This document shows, piece after piece, positions 1 to 5,286 of a DNA stretch of 5,379 bases (position 1 is the stretch's first letter; each line of letters opens with the position of its first letter). The notes beneath the pieces were generated by a model. That model was not told where the DNA came from. It saw only the letters and a program-made list of their open reading frames with translations, and searched no databases. The DNA lies in the NCBI GenBank assembly GCA_947462115.1, contig CANHON010000322.1, positions 1-5,379 of the forward strand, in the 5' to 3' direction. The stretch is from Deltaproteobacteria bacterium (GTDB taxonomy: Bacteria; Myxococcota_A; UBA796; UBA2385). The translations under genes were made by a program, and so were the position numbers.

Positions 1-438
1 GAGCCGACGCGCGAAAACATCGACCACGCGGGCGAGCTTGCTGATGCCCACCACCTGCCGGCTCGGGAGGTACGCGAGGTGCACCACGCCCACGATGGGG
101 GCGAGGTGGTGCTCGCAGTGGCTCTCAAACCGGATGTCGCGGAGGACCACCAGCCCGTCGTAGCCGTCCACCTCGTCGAAGGTGCGGGACAACAGCGCCG
201 TGGGGCTCTGCTCGTAGCCCTGGAAGTACTCGTCCCAGGCCCGCACGAGGCGGTCCGGCGTCTCGACGAGGCCCGCTCGCTGCGGATCTTCGCCGATGTA
301 GCGCAGCAAGGTGCGCACCGCTTCGGCGGCCTCGGCGGGGCTCGGGCGGCCGGCGGGGCGGAGGCCGACGGCGGGGAGGGTCACGAGGGCGTCGCCGCCG
401 CGGGGGGCAGGCGGCGCCGAGTTCGGAGCGTCGGACAT
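1..438 (-). CDS. folE: GTP cyclohydrolase I, C-terminus cut by window edge
   Basis: Reading from ATG at 438 to the left edge gives 146 uninterrupted codons. The protein should convert GTP to 7,8-dihydroneopterin triphosphate, the entry to folate/pterin synthesis, as a cytosolic zinc enzyme. Seen: a Pro/Ala-rich N-terminal extension (about 1-33), then the helical segment with [18 protein letters not shown] (about 47-64), then the signature [14 protein letters not shown] (about 104-117), whose Cys108 and His110/His111 match the zinc and catalytic cluster of the family, and [18 protein letters not shown] (129-146). The remaining C-terminal part, including the family's second zinc cysteine, lies outside. 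Family proteins are usually about 180-220 residues, so some 40-60 are missing. It is the last visible gene of a probable mutH-unknown-folE run, with a 78-base gap before it. No clear Shine-Dalgarno precedes the ATG, but no other in-frame ATG or GTG fits better, so the exact start is less certain than the identity. Confidence 0.96.
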   Translation of the reverse strand, partial: MSDAPNSAPPAPRGGDALVTLPAVGLRPAGRPSPAEAAEAVRTLLRYIGEDPQRAGLVETPDRLVRAWDEYFQGYEQSPTALLSRTFDEVDGYDGLVVLRDIRFESHCEHHLAPIVGVVHLAYLPSRQVVGISKLARVVDVFARRL

Positions 439-516
439 GGGGGAGCCGGGGAAGCGGTGCGGGGCGCGCCCTGCAGACCGAGGGTGGACCGCCTCAACGC
501 GGCCCAGCAGCGCGGA

Positions 517-1134
517 TCAAGGCGTGCGCGGGGCCCCGCGATAACCGCCCCCCGGCTGCGCGGCCCGGACCTCGCCGAGGCCCGGCGGCAGGAGGTGACC
601 GAGGCCAGCGTGCTCCGCCTCGTTCAGCGCGCCCGTCAACACCCGCACCGCGAGCTCGTGCCCCTCCGAGAGCCGCCCGCGCCCCAGCGGGAGGACGAGC
701 CGCAGACCGGCGCCCCCCTTCGGCAGCGCGGCGCACAGCGGGCCGCTGATCCAAGCGCCGAGGCTGAGCAGGGTCGGCTCGGGCAGGTCCTCCAGCGGGC
801 CATCTTCGAGGTGGAGCACCACCACCGGCGGCGGCGCCCCACCGTCGAGGGCATCGGCCAAGGAGGCGGCCCCCAGCGCCTGCAGCAGGCCCGAGGTCCA
901 GTGCTCGGGGCTCAGCCGCCAGGCCGAGGTCTGGGCCGACACGCTCGCGAGGCGCACCGGCCCGAGGCCGGCCAAGGCGGGGGCCAGCGCCGCGGCCGAC
1001 CAGCGCCCGACCGCCGGCGCGACGAGCCAAGCCCGATCGGACCGATCCGGCCGCGTAAACCGCCCCCAAGCGAGGGACCGCGGGAGCTGCCCCATCTCGA
1101 AGGCCGGCGCAGATCCCGGTCGAACCAAAGCCAT
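517..1134 (-). CDS. Conserved-looking protein of unknown function (205 aa) between mutH and folE
   Basis: I do not recognise a family. The ATG at 1134 is preferred over the in-frame ATG at 1146 because GGAGG (1144-1140) stands five bases before it, an ideal ribosome binding site that itself overlaps the earlier ATG. The product is soluble-looking, with no signal peptide or membrane segment. It is rich in Ala, Gly, Leu and Pro, with two predicted beta-strand-like hydrophobic stretches (VVVLHLED about 104-111, LRLVLPLG about 144-151) and alternating helical Ala/Leu segments, which suggests a small alpha/beta fold. The C-terminal 20 residues are Gly/Pro-rich and probably disordered. The gap from the mutH stop is only 28 bases, so it is very likely co-transcribed with mutH. 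A longer plus-strand reading frame covers the same DNA, but its Arg/Gly/Pro-rich product looks like an antisense shadow. The gene being real is likely; its function is open. Confidence 0.7.
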   Translation of the reverse strand: MALVRPGSAPAFEMGQLPRSLAWGRFTRPDRSDRAWLVAPAVGRWSAAALAPALAGLGPVRLASVSAQTSAWRLSPEHWTSGLLQALGAASLADALDGGAPPPVVVLHLEDGPLEDLPEPTLLSLGAWISGPLCAALPKGGAGLRLVLPLGRGRLSEGHELAVRVLTGALNEAEHAGLGHLLPPGLGEVRAAQPGGGYRGAPRTP

Positions 1135-1137
1135 ACA

Positions 1138-1144
1138 CACCTCC
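1138..1144 (-). promoter_or_regulatory. Ribosome binding site of the 205-aa gene
   Basis: GGAGGTG on the minus strand, with GGAGG ending five bases before ATG at 1134. It decides the start, because the upstream ATG at 1146 has only a GC-rich leader without any GGAG-like motif. Confidence 0.75.
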
Positions 1145-1162
1145 ATCGGCGGCGAGGGCCGC

Positions 1163-1846
1163 TCAGGTCAGCAGAAAACGCCGCCCCAGCAGCGCGTGGG
1201 TGAAGCTGCGGCGCAGGTAGAAGCCCCGCGGCTGCGCGGTCATCCACCCCCCAGCGGCATCGACCACCCAGGTCTCGCGCTGGTTGTCGGCGGCTTTGGG
1301 CCGGAGCTGCAGCGCCCGACCCACCCGCGCGCTGATGCGGTTGGCCTGCCCGGCGTGCACCAGCTCGGCGATCTCTTCGTAATCAGCGCGCAGCAGGTCT
1401 TCTTCGTCGGGCGCGGGCCGCCACAAGAAGCAGGCCCCGACCCGCCGCTCCGGGAGCGGGGCCTCGCCCACCACCGGCACCCACAGCACCCGGCTGAGCT
1501 TGGCCTTGGGGCGGCTCTCGCTCCAAGACGCGCTCAAGCGCAGATCGAGGGGGGCTTGGCAGACGAAGGTGCTGGCCCGCGGCACGCCCTGAAGGTCCAC
1601 CGGGAGGGTCTTGAGCTCGACACCGAGCGCGGCAAAGTCCGGCCCCGCTTCGTTGGACGGGGGCGCGCCCAGGGCCGCCTCCATCAGCTGCCCCATCCAG
1701 CCCTTGGCCCGCTCCGGGCGCGCCGGGGGCGCCCGCCCCAGCCACTGCGCGAGCTCGCCCAGCGTGCGCCCGGTCAGCCCCTCGGCGCAGCGCAGCAGGG
1801 CCGCTTCGTCGGCGGGGGGCGTCGGGAACGGCGGTGGCCAGGACAT
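1163..1846 (-). CDS. mutH: DNA mismatch repair endonuclease MutH (227 aa)
   Basis: MutH nicks the unmethylated strand at hemimethylated GATC after MutS/MutL recognise a mismatch. The 227-residue product aligns with Escherichia coli MutH (229 aa, from memory) along its whole length. Started at ATG 1846, the catalytic residues fall on the same numbers as in E. coli: Glu56, Asp70, Glu77 and Lys79 in the DFAALGVELKT block, with Lys48 and Lys116 also matching. Further shared blocks are LTGRTLGELA (24-33), KLSRVLWVPV (116-125), the DNA-contact LQLRPKAA (179-186) and PRGFYLRRSFT (206-216), whose Tyr210 corresponds to the residue linked to methylation sensing. An in-frame GTG at 1885 would add 13 Pro/Ala/Arg residues with no family counterpart, so it is rejected as the start. 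A weak AAGG lies nine bases before ATG 1846. It heads a minus-strand gene run and is divergent from the TPR-like gene. No dam methylase, mutS or mutL is in the window. Confidence 0.97.
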   Translation of the reverse strand: MSWPPPFPTPPADEAALLRCAEGLTGRTLGELAQWLGRAPPARPERAKGWMGQLMEAALGAPPSNEAGPDFAALGVELKTLPVDLQGVPRASTFVCQAPLDLRLSASWSESRPKAKLSRVLWVPVVGEAPLPERRVGACFLWRPAPDEEDLLRADYEEIAELVHAGQANRISARVGRALQLRPKAADNQRETWVVDAAGGWMTAQPRGFYLRRSFTHALLGRRFLLT

Positions 1847-1871
1847 CGCGGGGGGCCTTGCGGGGCGAGGG

Positions 1872-1909
1872 GCGCCGGCCCCCACGGTGCGTGCGGCGGC
1901 GGCCGGCGC
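1872..1909. repeat. 9-bp perfect inverted repeat in the mutH/TPR-gene divergent spacer
   Basis: GCGCCGGCC at 1872-1880 is the exact reverse complement of GGCCGGCGC at 1901-1909, with a 20-base spacer. It sits in the 113-bp divergent spacer, 26 bases upstream of the mutH ATG and next to the only AT-rich spot there. It could be an operator or a 5'-leader stem-loop for mutH. In such GC-rich DNA a repeat of this kind could also arise by chance, so its function is unproven. Confidence 0.35.
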
Positions 1910-1917
1910 TACATTAG
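1908..1917. promoter_or_regulatory. Possible -10 region shared by mutH and the divergent TPR-like gene
   Basis: The 113-bp divergent spacer is nearly all G and C except for TACATTA at 1910-1916. Read on the plus strand this gives TACATT (1910-1915), about 45 bases before the TPR-gene ATG. Read on the minus strand it gives TAATGT (1915-1910), about 64 bases before the mutH ATG. Neither has a convincing -35 hexamer, so this is only the best candidate for promoter melting in the spacer. Confidence 0.25.
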
Positions 1918-1959
1918 CCCGCTGCGCCGCCCGCCGTTGGGCCGCTCACTGGGGCCCTG

Positions 1960-3099
1960 ATGAGACGAACTGTCGGCTACTTCCTGCTGATCATCTGCGG
2001 CCTGTTGCTGAGCCTGCGCCTCGGGGGCAGCGCGCCGGCAGCGGCAGGGCCCGAGGCCGCCCAGGCAGGGCCGAACAAAGCCAAGGCCGATGCCCGACGG
2101 GCCAAGGCCAAAGCCCGGGCCAAAGCGCTGGGAAAGGCCAAGTCCAAAGCCAAGGCCAAGGCCAAGGCCAACGGCAAAGCGGGGGCAGGGGTCACCACCG
2201 GGCCGGCGGCGGTCGCCAGCAAGACCGACCGGCGCATCGCCCAGATCGAGGGCATGCTTCGGTCGCGTCGGTACCGTGAGGCGCTGCCCATCGTGCGTAC
2301 TGCGCTCCAAGAGACCCCCGACGACGCCGATCTCCACGCCGCCCTGCTGCTGATCTGTGACAACTTTGGGGAGTCCTCCTGCGCCTCGAGCGCCGGGCGC
2401 CTGTCGCTGGGCTCGACCCTCATCCCCGTCGAGGCCCTCCGCGCGCGCGCCAACGCCCTGCGCAGCGAAGGCGAAGGGCGCTTGTCCGCCGAGCTGCGCA
2501 GCACGATGATCTGGGAGCTCGCCGGCGACCTTCAGCTCGCGCGGGTCTACTCGCTGATGGCCCGGGACCTCACCGAGGTGGGCGCGCTGGAGGCCGCTTG
2601 GGAGGCCATGCGCATGGCCGAGAGCATCGCGCCCGACTCCAGCGAGGTCCAGTTCGCCGAGGTGGAGAACGCCCTTCTTATCGGCGATCTCGACGAGGCG
2701 GAGTTCCGGCTGTGGCGGGGCCGCCTCGACGGCACCTTCGAGGCGCCGGAGCTCACCGAAGCGGAGCTCGCGCTGGGGCTCGCCGCTGAGGACCTGCTGC
2801 TCACTGGGCCCAACGGGTCGAGCACCGAATGGCGGAGCCGCGCCCGGGTGGGCCTGACCGCCGTCCGCGCCCGCGCCCGCTTGCTGCACGGGGAGCCAGA
2901 GCTCGCCGAAGATGGCGTGGGGCGGCTCAGCTTCAAGCTCTGGGGCGAGACCTACCACCCCGAGCTGGTCCTCGCCCAGGCAGCGGTGCAGCGTGCCCAA
3001 GGCGACGAGGCCGGCGCCGCCGAGACCCTCGAACGGCTCGCCCAGCTCGCGCCGCGGCACCCCGATTGGCGGCGGTGGGGACAGACCCCGCCCCGCTGA
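1960..3099 (+). CDS. Membrane-anchored or exported protein with Lys/Ala-rich linker and TPR-like domain (379 aa)
   Basis: Seen: a short basic N-terminus (MRR) and one hydrophobic segment (about 5-21), followed by small residues where a signal peptidase could cut (SAPAAA, 24-29). Next comes a strongly basic Lys/Ala stretch (40-73, with 12 Lys and 3 Arg) resembling histone H1 tails or a cationic linker. The rest (about 90-379) is alpha-helical with degenerate TPR/Sel1-like pairs: RRYREALPIVRTALQETPDD (103-122), the helices around 191-230 ending in AESIAPDSSEV, and the final repeat about 332-368 ending in LAQLAPRHP. TPR domains usually act as protein-binding scaffolds, so an envelope assembly or docking role is possible but is inference. 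Cys13 in LIIC is not a good lipobox, because the residue before Cys is Ile and the hydrophobic run continues. The pair Cys133/Cys141 could form a disulphide if exported. The ATG at 1960 is preferred because it starts right at the signal/anchor; its ribosome site is weak. It stands alone, divergent from mutH and convergent with the metal-binding lipoprotein gene. Confidence 0.85.
   Translation: MRRTVGYFLLIICGLLLSLRLGGSAPAAAGPEAAQAGPNKAKADARRAKAKARAKALGKAKSKAKAKAKANGKAGAGVTTGPAAVASKTDRRIAQIEGMLRSRRYREALPIVRTALQETPDDADLHAALLLICDNFGESSCASSAGRLSLGSTLIPVEALRARANALRSEGEGRLSAELRSTMIWELAGDLQLARVYSLMARDLTEVGALEAAWEAMRMAESIAPDSSEVQFAEVENALLIGDLDEAEFRLWRGRLDGTFEAPELTEAELALGLAAEDLLLTGPNGSSTEWRSRARVGLTAVRARARLLHGEPELAEDGVGRLSFKLWGETYHPELVLAQAAVQRAQGDEAGAAETLERLAQLAPRHPDWRRWGQTPPR
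2149..2172 (+). repeat. Tandem GCCAAG hexamers coding for Ala-Lys repeats
   Basis: Three consecutive GCCAAG units (2149-2166) are followed by GCCAAC (2167-2172), inside a wider run of GCCAAG/GCCAAA-like codon pairs from 2077 to 2178. The unit is in frame and encodes Ala-Lys, so gain or loss of units would change linker length without shifting the frame. Confidence 0.8.
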
Positions 3100-3123
3100 G
3101 CCGGCGGGCCTGTCTGCTCAGCG
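3094..3123. terminator. Possible bidirectional terminator over two convergent stop codons
   Basis: CGCTGAGC (3094-3101) pairs perfectly with GCTCAGCG (3116-3123) around a 14-base loop. The left arm holds the TGA stop of the TPR-like gene (3097-3099). The right arm holds the stop of the lipoprotein gene (3118-3120 on the minus strand). No T-rich tail follows on either side, so a canonical intrinsic terminator is not shown. It may instead slow transcription or protect both 3' ends. Confidence 0.4.
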
Positions 3124-4002
3124 CGCGATCTTACCGATCTGCACGACGTTCTCGGCAGACTGTTGGAGGTAGTCGTAGCGCGGGCCGGCGGGCTGCTCCA
3201 GCGGGTCGAGCACCACATGCACGGTCGACGGCGGGAAGGCCGCCATCACCGCGGGGCTCGGGCTGGCCTCCCACAGCAGGTGCCGGCCGCCCCCGGCCGA
3301 CCAGGCCACCCACTCGGCCAGGGCCTCGGCGCTCGGCGGGACCGCTGGATCGAAGCCGAAGCTCTGGATGTTCAGGCCATAGCGCCGCGCCACATAGTTG
3401 AAGGCCGGGTGGCTGGCCGAGAGCGGGAGCCCGGCGAAGGGCCCCCAGGCCGCGGCCAGCTCGGCGTCCAGGGCGAGCAAGCGCTGCTTGAGGGCCGCCT
3501 CCCGCTGGCTCACCCCCGGGGCCTCGGCCGGGCGCCGATCGCGGAGGGCCTGCGCCACCACCGCCGCCTCCTGCAGGTAGGCCTGCGGATCGGCCCACAC
3601 ATGCGGGTCGAGCCCGGCGTGGGTGTGGGGCGCGCCCGAGCCGTGCTGGTGGCTGCCGCCGCCGAGCTCGATCAAGGGCAGGCCCGCCGCGGCCCGGACC
3701 ACGCGGTCCTCGGGCAGCAGGCTCGTGGACATCCAGGCCTCGTAGCCGGCGCCCTGCGCCACGATGAGATCGGCGCGCTGCAGGGCCTCAACGGTCGGTC
3801 CGGGCGGCTGCCAGTCCGGCGGGTCTTCGCCGGCGGGCAAGATCAACGTGACGACGGTGCCGGGCGGCGCCAGGCGGCGCACCAGCCAGTCCACCGGGAA
3901 GCTCGTGGTGCGCACGTCGAGCGGCGCGGCGGCAGCGGGCGGCGCGGGCGGCGGTTCGGCGCCGCTGCAGGCCAACAGGAGCGGGATCCACAGGACCATC
4001 AT
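3118..4002 (-). CDS. ZnuA/TroA-family metal ABC transporter substrate-binding lipoprotein (294 aa)
   Basis: The product should bind a divalent metal, most likely zinc or manganese, outside the inner membrane and hand it to an ABC transporter. Seen: a short signal with lipobox LLAC and lipidated Cys12, then a Pro/Ala-rich tether (16-27). The cluster A-I binding protein fold follows, with LPAGEDPPDWQPPGPTVEAL (55-74), GAGYEAW (84-90), a His-rich loop with His118, 120, 126 and 128, LDPHVWADP (131-139, ligand His134), SASHPAFNYVARRYGL (195-210, ligand His198), LLWE (242-245) and LDPLEQP (265-271, candidate acidic ligand Asp266). The expected first metal His in the DPHDWxP-like block is Pro62 here. 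It is the last gene of the ATPase-permease-lipoprotein run, 69 bases after the permease stop. The start ATG 4002 has GGAGAG (4013-4008) five bases upstream; an adjacent in-frame ATG at 3999 is an alternative. The family is clear. The metal is inferred. Confidence 0.92.
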   Translation of the reverse strand: MMVLWIPLLLACSGAEPPPAPPAAAAPLDVRTTSFPVDWLVRRLAPPGTVVTLILPAGEDPPDWQPPGPTVEALQRADLIVAQGAGYEAWMSTSLLPEDRVVRAAAGLPLIELGGGSHQHGSGAPHTHAGLDPHVWADPQAYLQEAAVVAQALRDRRPAEAPGVSQREAALKQRLLALDAELAAAWGPFAGLPLSASHPAFNYVARRYGLNIQSFGFDPAVPPSAEALAEWVAWSAGGGRHLLWEASPSPAVMAAFPPSTVHVVLDPLEQPAGPRYDYLQQSAENVVQIGKIAR

Positions 4003-4007
4003 CGGAG

Positions 4008-4013
4008 CTCTCC
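4008..4013 (-). promoter_or_regulatory. Ribosome binding site of the metal-binding lipoprotein gene
   Basis: GGAGAG on the minus strand stands five bases before ATG 4002, supporting that start and the short lipoprotein signal that follows. Confidence 0.7.
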
Positions 4014-4014
4014 A

Positions 4015-4035
4015 GCGGGCGAAGCCGACGCCCGC
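4015..4035 (-). promoter_or_regulatory. GC stem-loop in the permease-lipoprotein gap
   Basis: GCGGGCG (4015-4021) and CGCCCGC (4029-4035) form a perfect 7-bp stem with a 7-base loop. In the minus-strand transcript it lies in the 69-base intercistronic gap, one base upstream of the GGAGAG ribosome site. It could stabilise the downstream message, partly terminate transcription or affect ribosome access. No T-run follows. Chance formation is possible in such GC-rich sequence. Confidence 0.35.
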
Positions 4036-4071
4036 CCGCGCCCTTAGCCCGCTTGGCCTGCCCCGCGGCCT

Positions 4072-5286
4072 TCAGCCCAGCAGGGCCCGATCCAGGGCGA
4101 ACAGGCCCAGGCCGACGAGGAGGGCCGCGACCAGAACAGCGCCCATCACGACGATCCCATCTTCGACCAGCCCAAACAGCAGGAGGCGCCGGCGGCTCGC
4201 GCCGAGCCGGACGAGCAGGCGGCGCTCCTCCGCCCGGGCAGCGCGGGCGAGCTGCAGGGCCACGGCGAAAAAGGCCAGCGCGGCCGCAGAGACCGCCATC
4301 AGCCCGAGCCGAACGCCCACCTCGACCTGCCGGAGCACGCCCAGCAGCGAGCCGACGAGGCGCGCCGGGCGGACCGCCTCGACGCCCGGCTGGGCTTCGA
4401 CCGCGGCGAGCAGCAGGTCACGGGCGCGGTCGCTTTGGGGGAACCACATCACGCTGCTGATCAGCAGCTCGGCCTCGTCCCCGTGCAGGTGAAAATTGCC
4501 CCGGGTCTCCTCATCGAGCGCTTGGATGAGGAAGGTGGCGGCGGCTCCCTCATCGGGCGCGGCGCCCTCGGCCAGCGGGGCGGCGGCGGCCGCGTGCCCG
4601 TGCAGGTGCCCATCGAGGGCCCAGCAGGTCTTGACATCGGTGAAGACAGCGTAGTCATCGGCGTTCCCGGTGGGCGCCAGCACGCCGACCACCGGGAGGC
4701 TGAGCGGGCTCGCCCCGCTGAGGTCGTAGAGGTCCCGCAGATCGGAGCGCACGCGGTCGCCCGGCCCGAGCCCCCGGGCCGAGGCCAAGGCCGCCCCGAC
4801 CACCACCTCGCCGAGCAGCGCGGGCCGCCGACCGACCGCCACCTCCAGGCCGCGCTCCTCAAAATAGGCGAGGCCGGTGCCGACGATCGGCGCCCCATCG
4901 GCGCTGTGGCCGAGGTGCAGCGGCGCGGCCCGGAGCGAGGGCTCGCCCGCGGCTTCGCGGAGCTCCCCGATCTGCCCAAAGCGCAGTCCCAAGGGTGGAC
5001 CTGGCCGGAAGTACAGCGCGGCGAGCGTGCCGTCCACCGCCTCGCCCCGCGGCACCACCAGCACCGGAACGCCCTCGGCCCGGGCGGAGAGCCGCGCCCC
5101 GAGCCGAGACACGCCGAGCGCCGACAGGCTCGGCAGCGCCAGCGCCACGGCGAGGCCCAGCGTCAGGGTGAGGCTGCGGAGCGGCCGGGCGCCGAGCTGG
5201 GCGCGGGCCAAAAACAGCGCGTGCCGGAGGGCCTCCATCGATGCGATGAGCGTGCTGGTGCTGCTGTTCGTCGAGGGCTCGCGCAT
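4072..5286 (-). CDS. FtsX/MacB-type ABC transporter permease (404 aa), putative metal system
   Basis: This inner-membrane subunit should couple the upstream ATPase to work on an extracytoplasmic substrate. Seen: a cytoplasmic N-terminus, TM1 (about 39-59), a large periplasmic MacB-like domain (about 60-322, with VVVGAALASARGLGPGDRV at 161-179 and LPVVGVLAPTG at 197-207 typical of it), TM2 (about 326-346), and the cytoplasmic coupling segment EERRLLVRLGASRRRLLLFGLVEDG (353-377), followed by TM3 (about 378-397). The usual fourth membrane segment is absent: the gene stops seven residues after TM3. The periplasmic part has His clusters: HLHGH (227-231), FHLHGD (265-270) and LHLGH (123-127). The start ATG 5286 overlaps the ATPase stop in TGATG and has AGGTGG upstream. 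An in-frame ATG at 5238 has no ribosome site and is rejected. It is followed by the metal-binding lipoprotein gene. The family is clear. A zinc link is inferred from the neighbour and the His motifs, with relatives like the zinc-regulated MacB-like permeases of Pseudomonas and Vibrio in mind. Confidence 0.88.
   Translation of the reverse strand: MREPSTNSSTSTLIASMEALRHALFLARAQLGARPLRSLTLTLGLAVALALPSLSALGVSRLGARLSARAEGVPVLVVPRGEAVDGTLAALYFRPGPPLGLRFGQIGELREAAGEPSLRAAPLHLGHSADGAPIVGTGLAYFEERGLEVAVGRRPALLGEVVVGAALASARGLGPGDRVRSDLRDLYDLSGASPLSLPVVGVLAPTGNADDYAVFTDVKTCWALDGHLHGHAAAAAPLAEGAAPDEGAAATFLIQALDEETRGNFHLHGDEAELLISSVMWFPQSDRARDLLLAAVEAQPGVEAVRPARLVGSLLGVLRQVEVGVRLGLMAVSAAALAFFAVALQLARAARAEERRLLVRLGASRRRLLLFGLVEDGIVVMGAVLVAALLVGLGLFALDRALLG

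Noticed and set aside
462..476. Adjacent palindromes GGGCGCGCCC and CTGCAG before folE
   Set aside because: They have no loop for a hairpin and no known operator pattern; short GC palindromes are expected by chance at this composition.
79..1203. Long plus-strand open frame (374 codons) opposite folE and the 205-aa gene
   Set aside because: It runs antisense to the unmistakable folE frame and has an Arg/Gly/Pro-rich product without motifs; long shadow frames are usual in GC-rich DNA.
1847..1885. GTG at 1885 as an upstream start for mutH
   Set aside because: It adds 13 Pro/Ala/Arg residues with no family counterpart; ATG 1846 gives the family length and E. coli-identical active-site numbering.
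1196..1960. Plus-strand open frame opposite mutH
   Set aside because: The minus strand encodes full-length MutH with all catalytic residues, so this frame is a shadow.
1990..1998. LIIC near the N-terminus of the TPR-like protein as a lipobox
   Set aside because: Ile precedes the Cys where Gly, Ala or Ser is expected, and the hydrophobic run continues past it, so a signal anchor or ordinary signal peptide is more likely.
1909..3060. Minus-strand open frame (383 codons) opposite the TPR-like gene
   Set aside because: Its Gly-Leu repeats are the reverse complement of the Lys-Ala codons; the plus frame has a signal/anchor, amphipathic helices and sensible composition.
3163..4047. Plus-strand open frame opposite the metal-binding lipoprotein gene
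   Set aside because: The minus frame has a lipobox, ribosome site and family ligands, whereas the plus product has no recognisable features.
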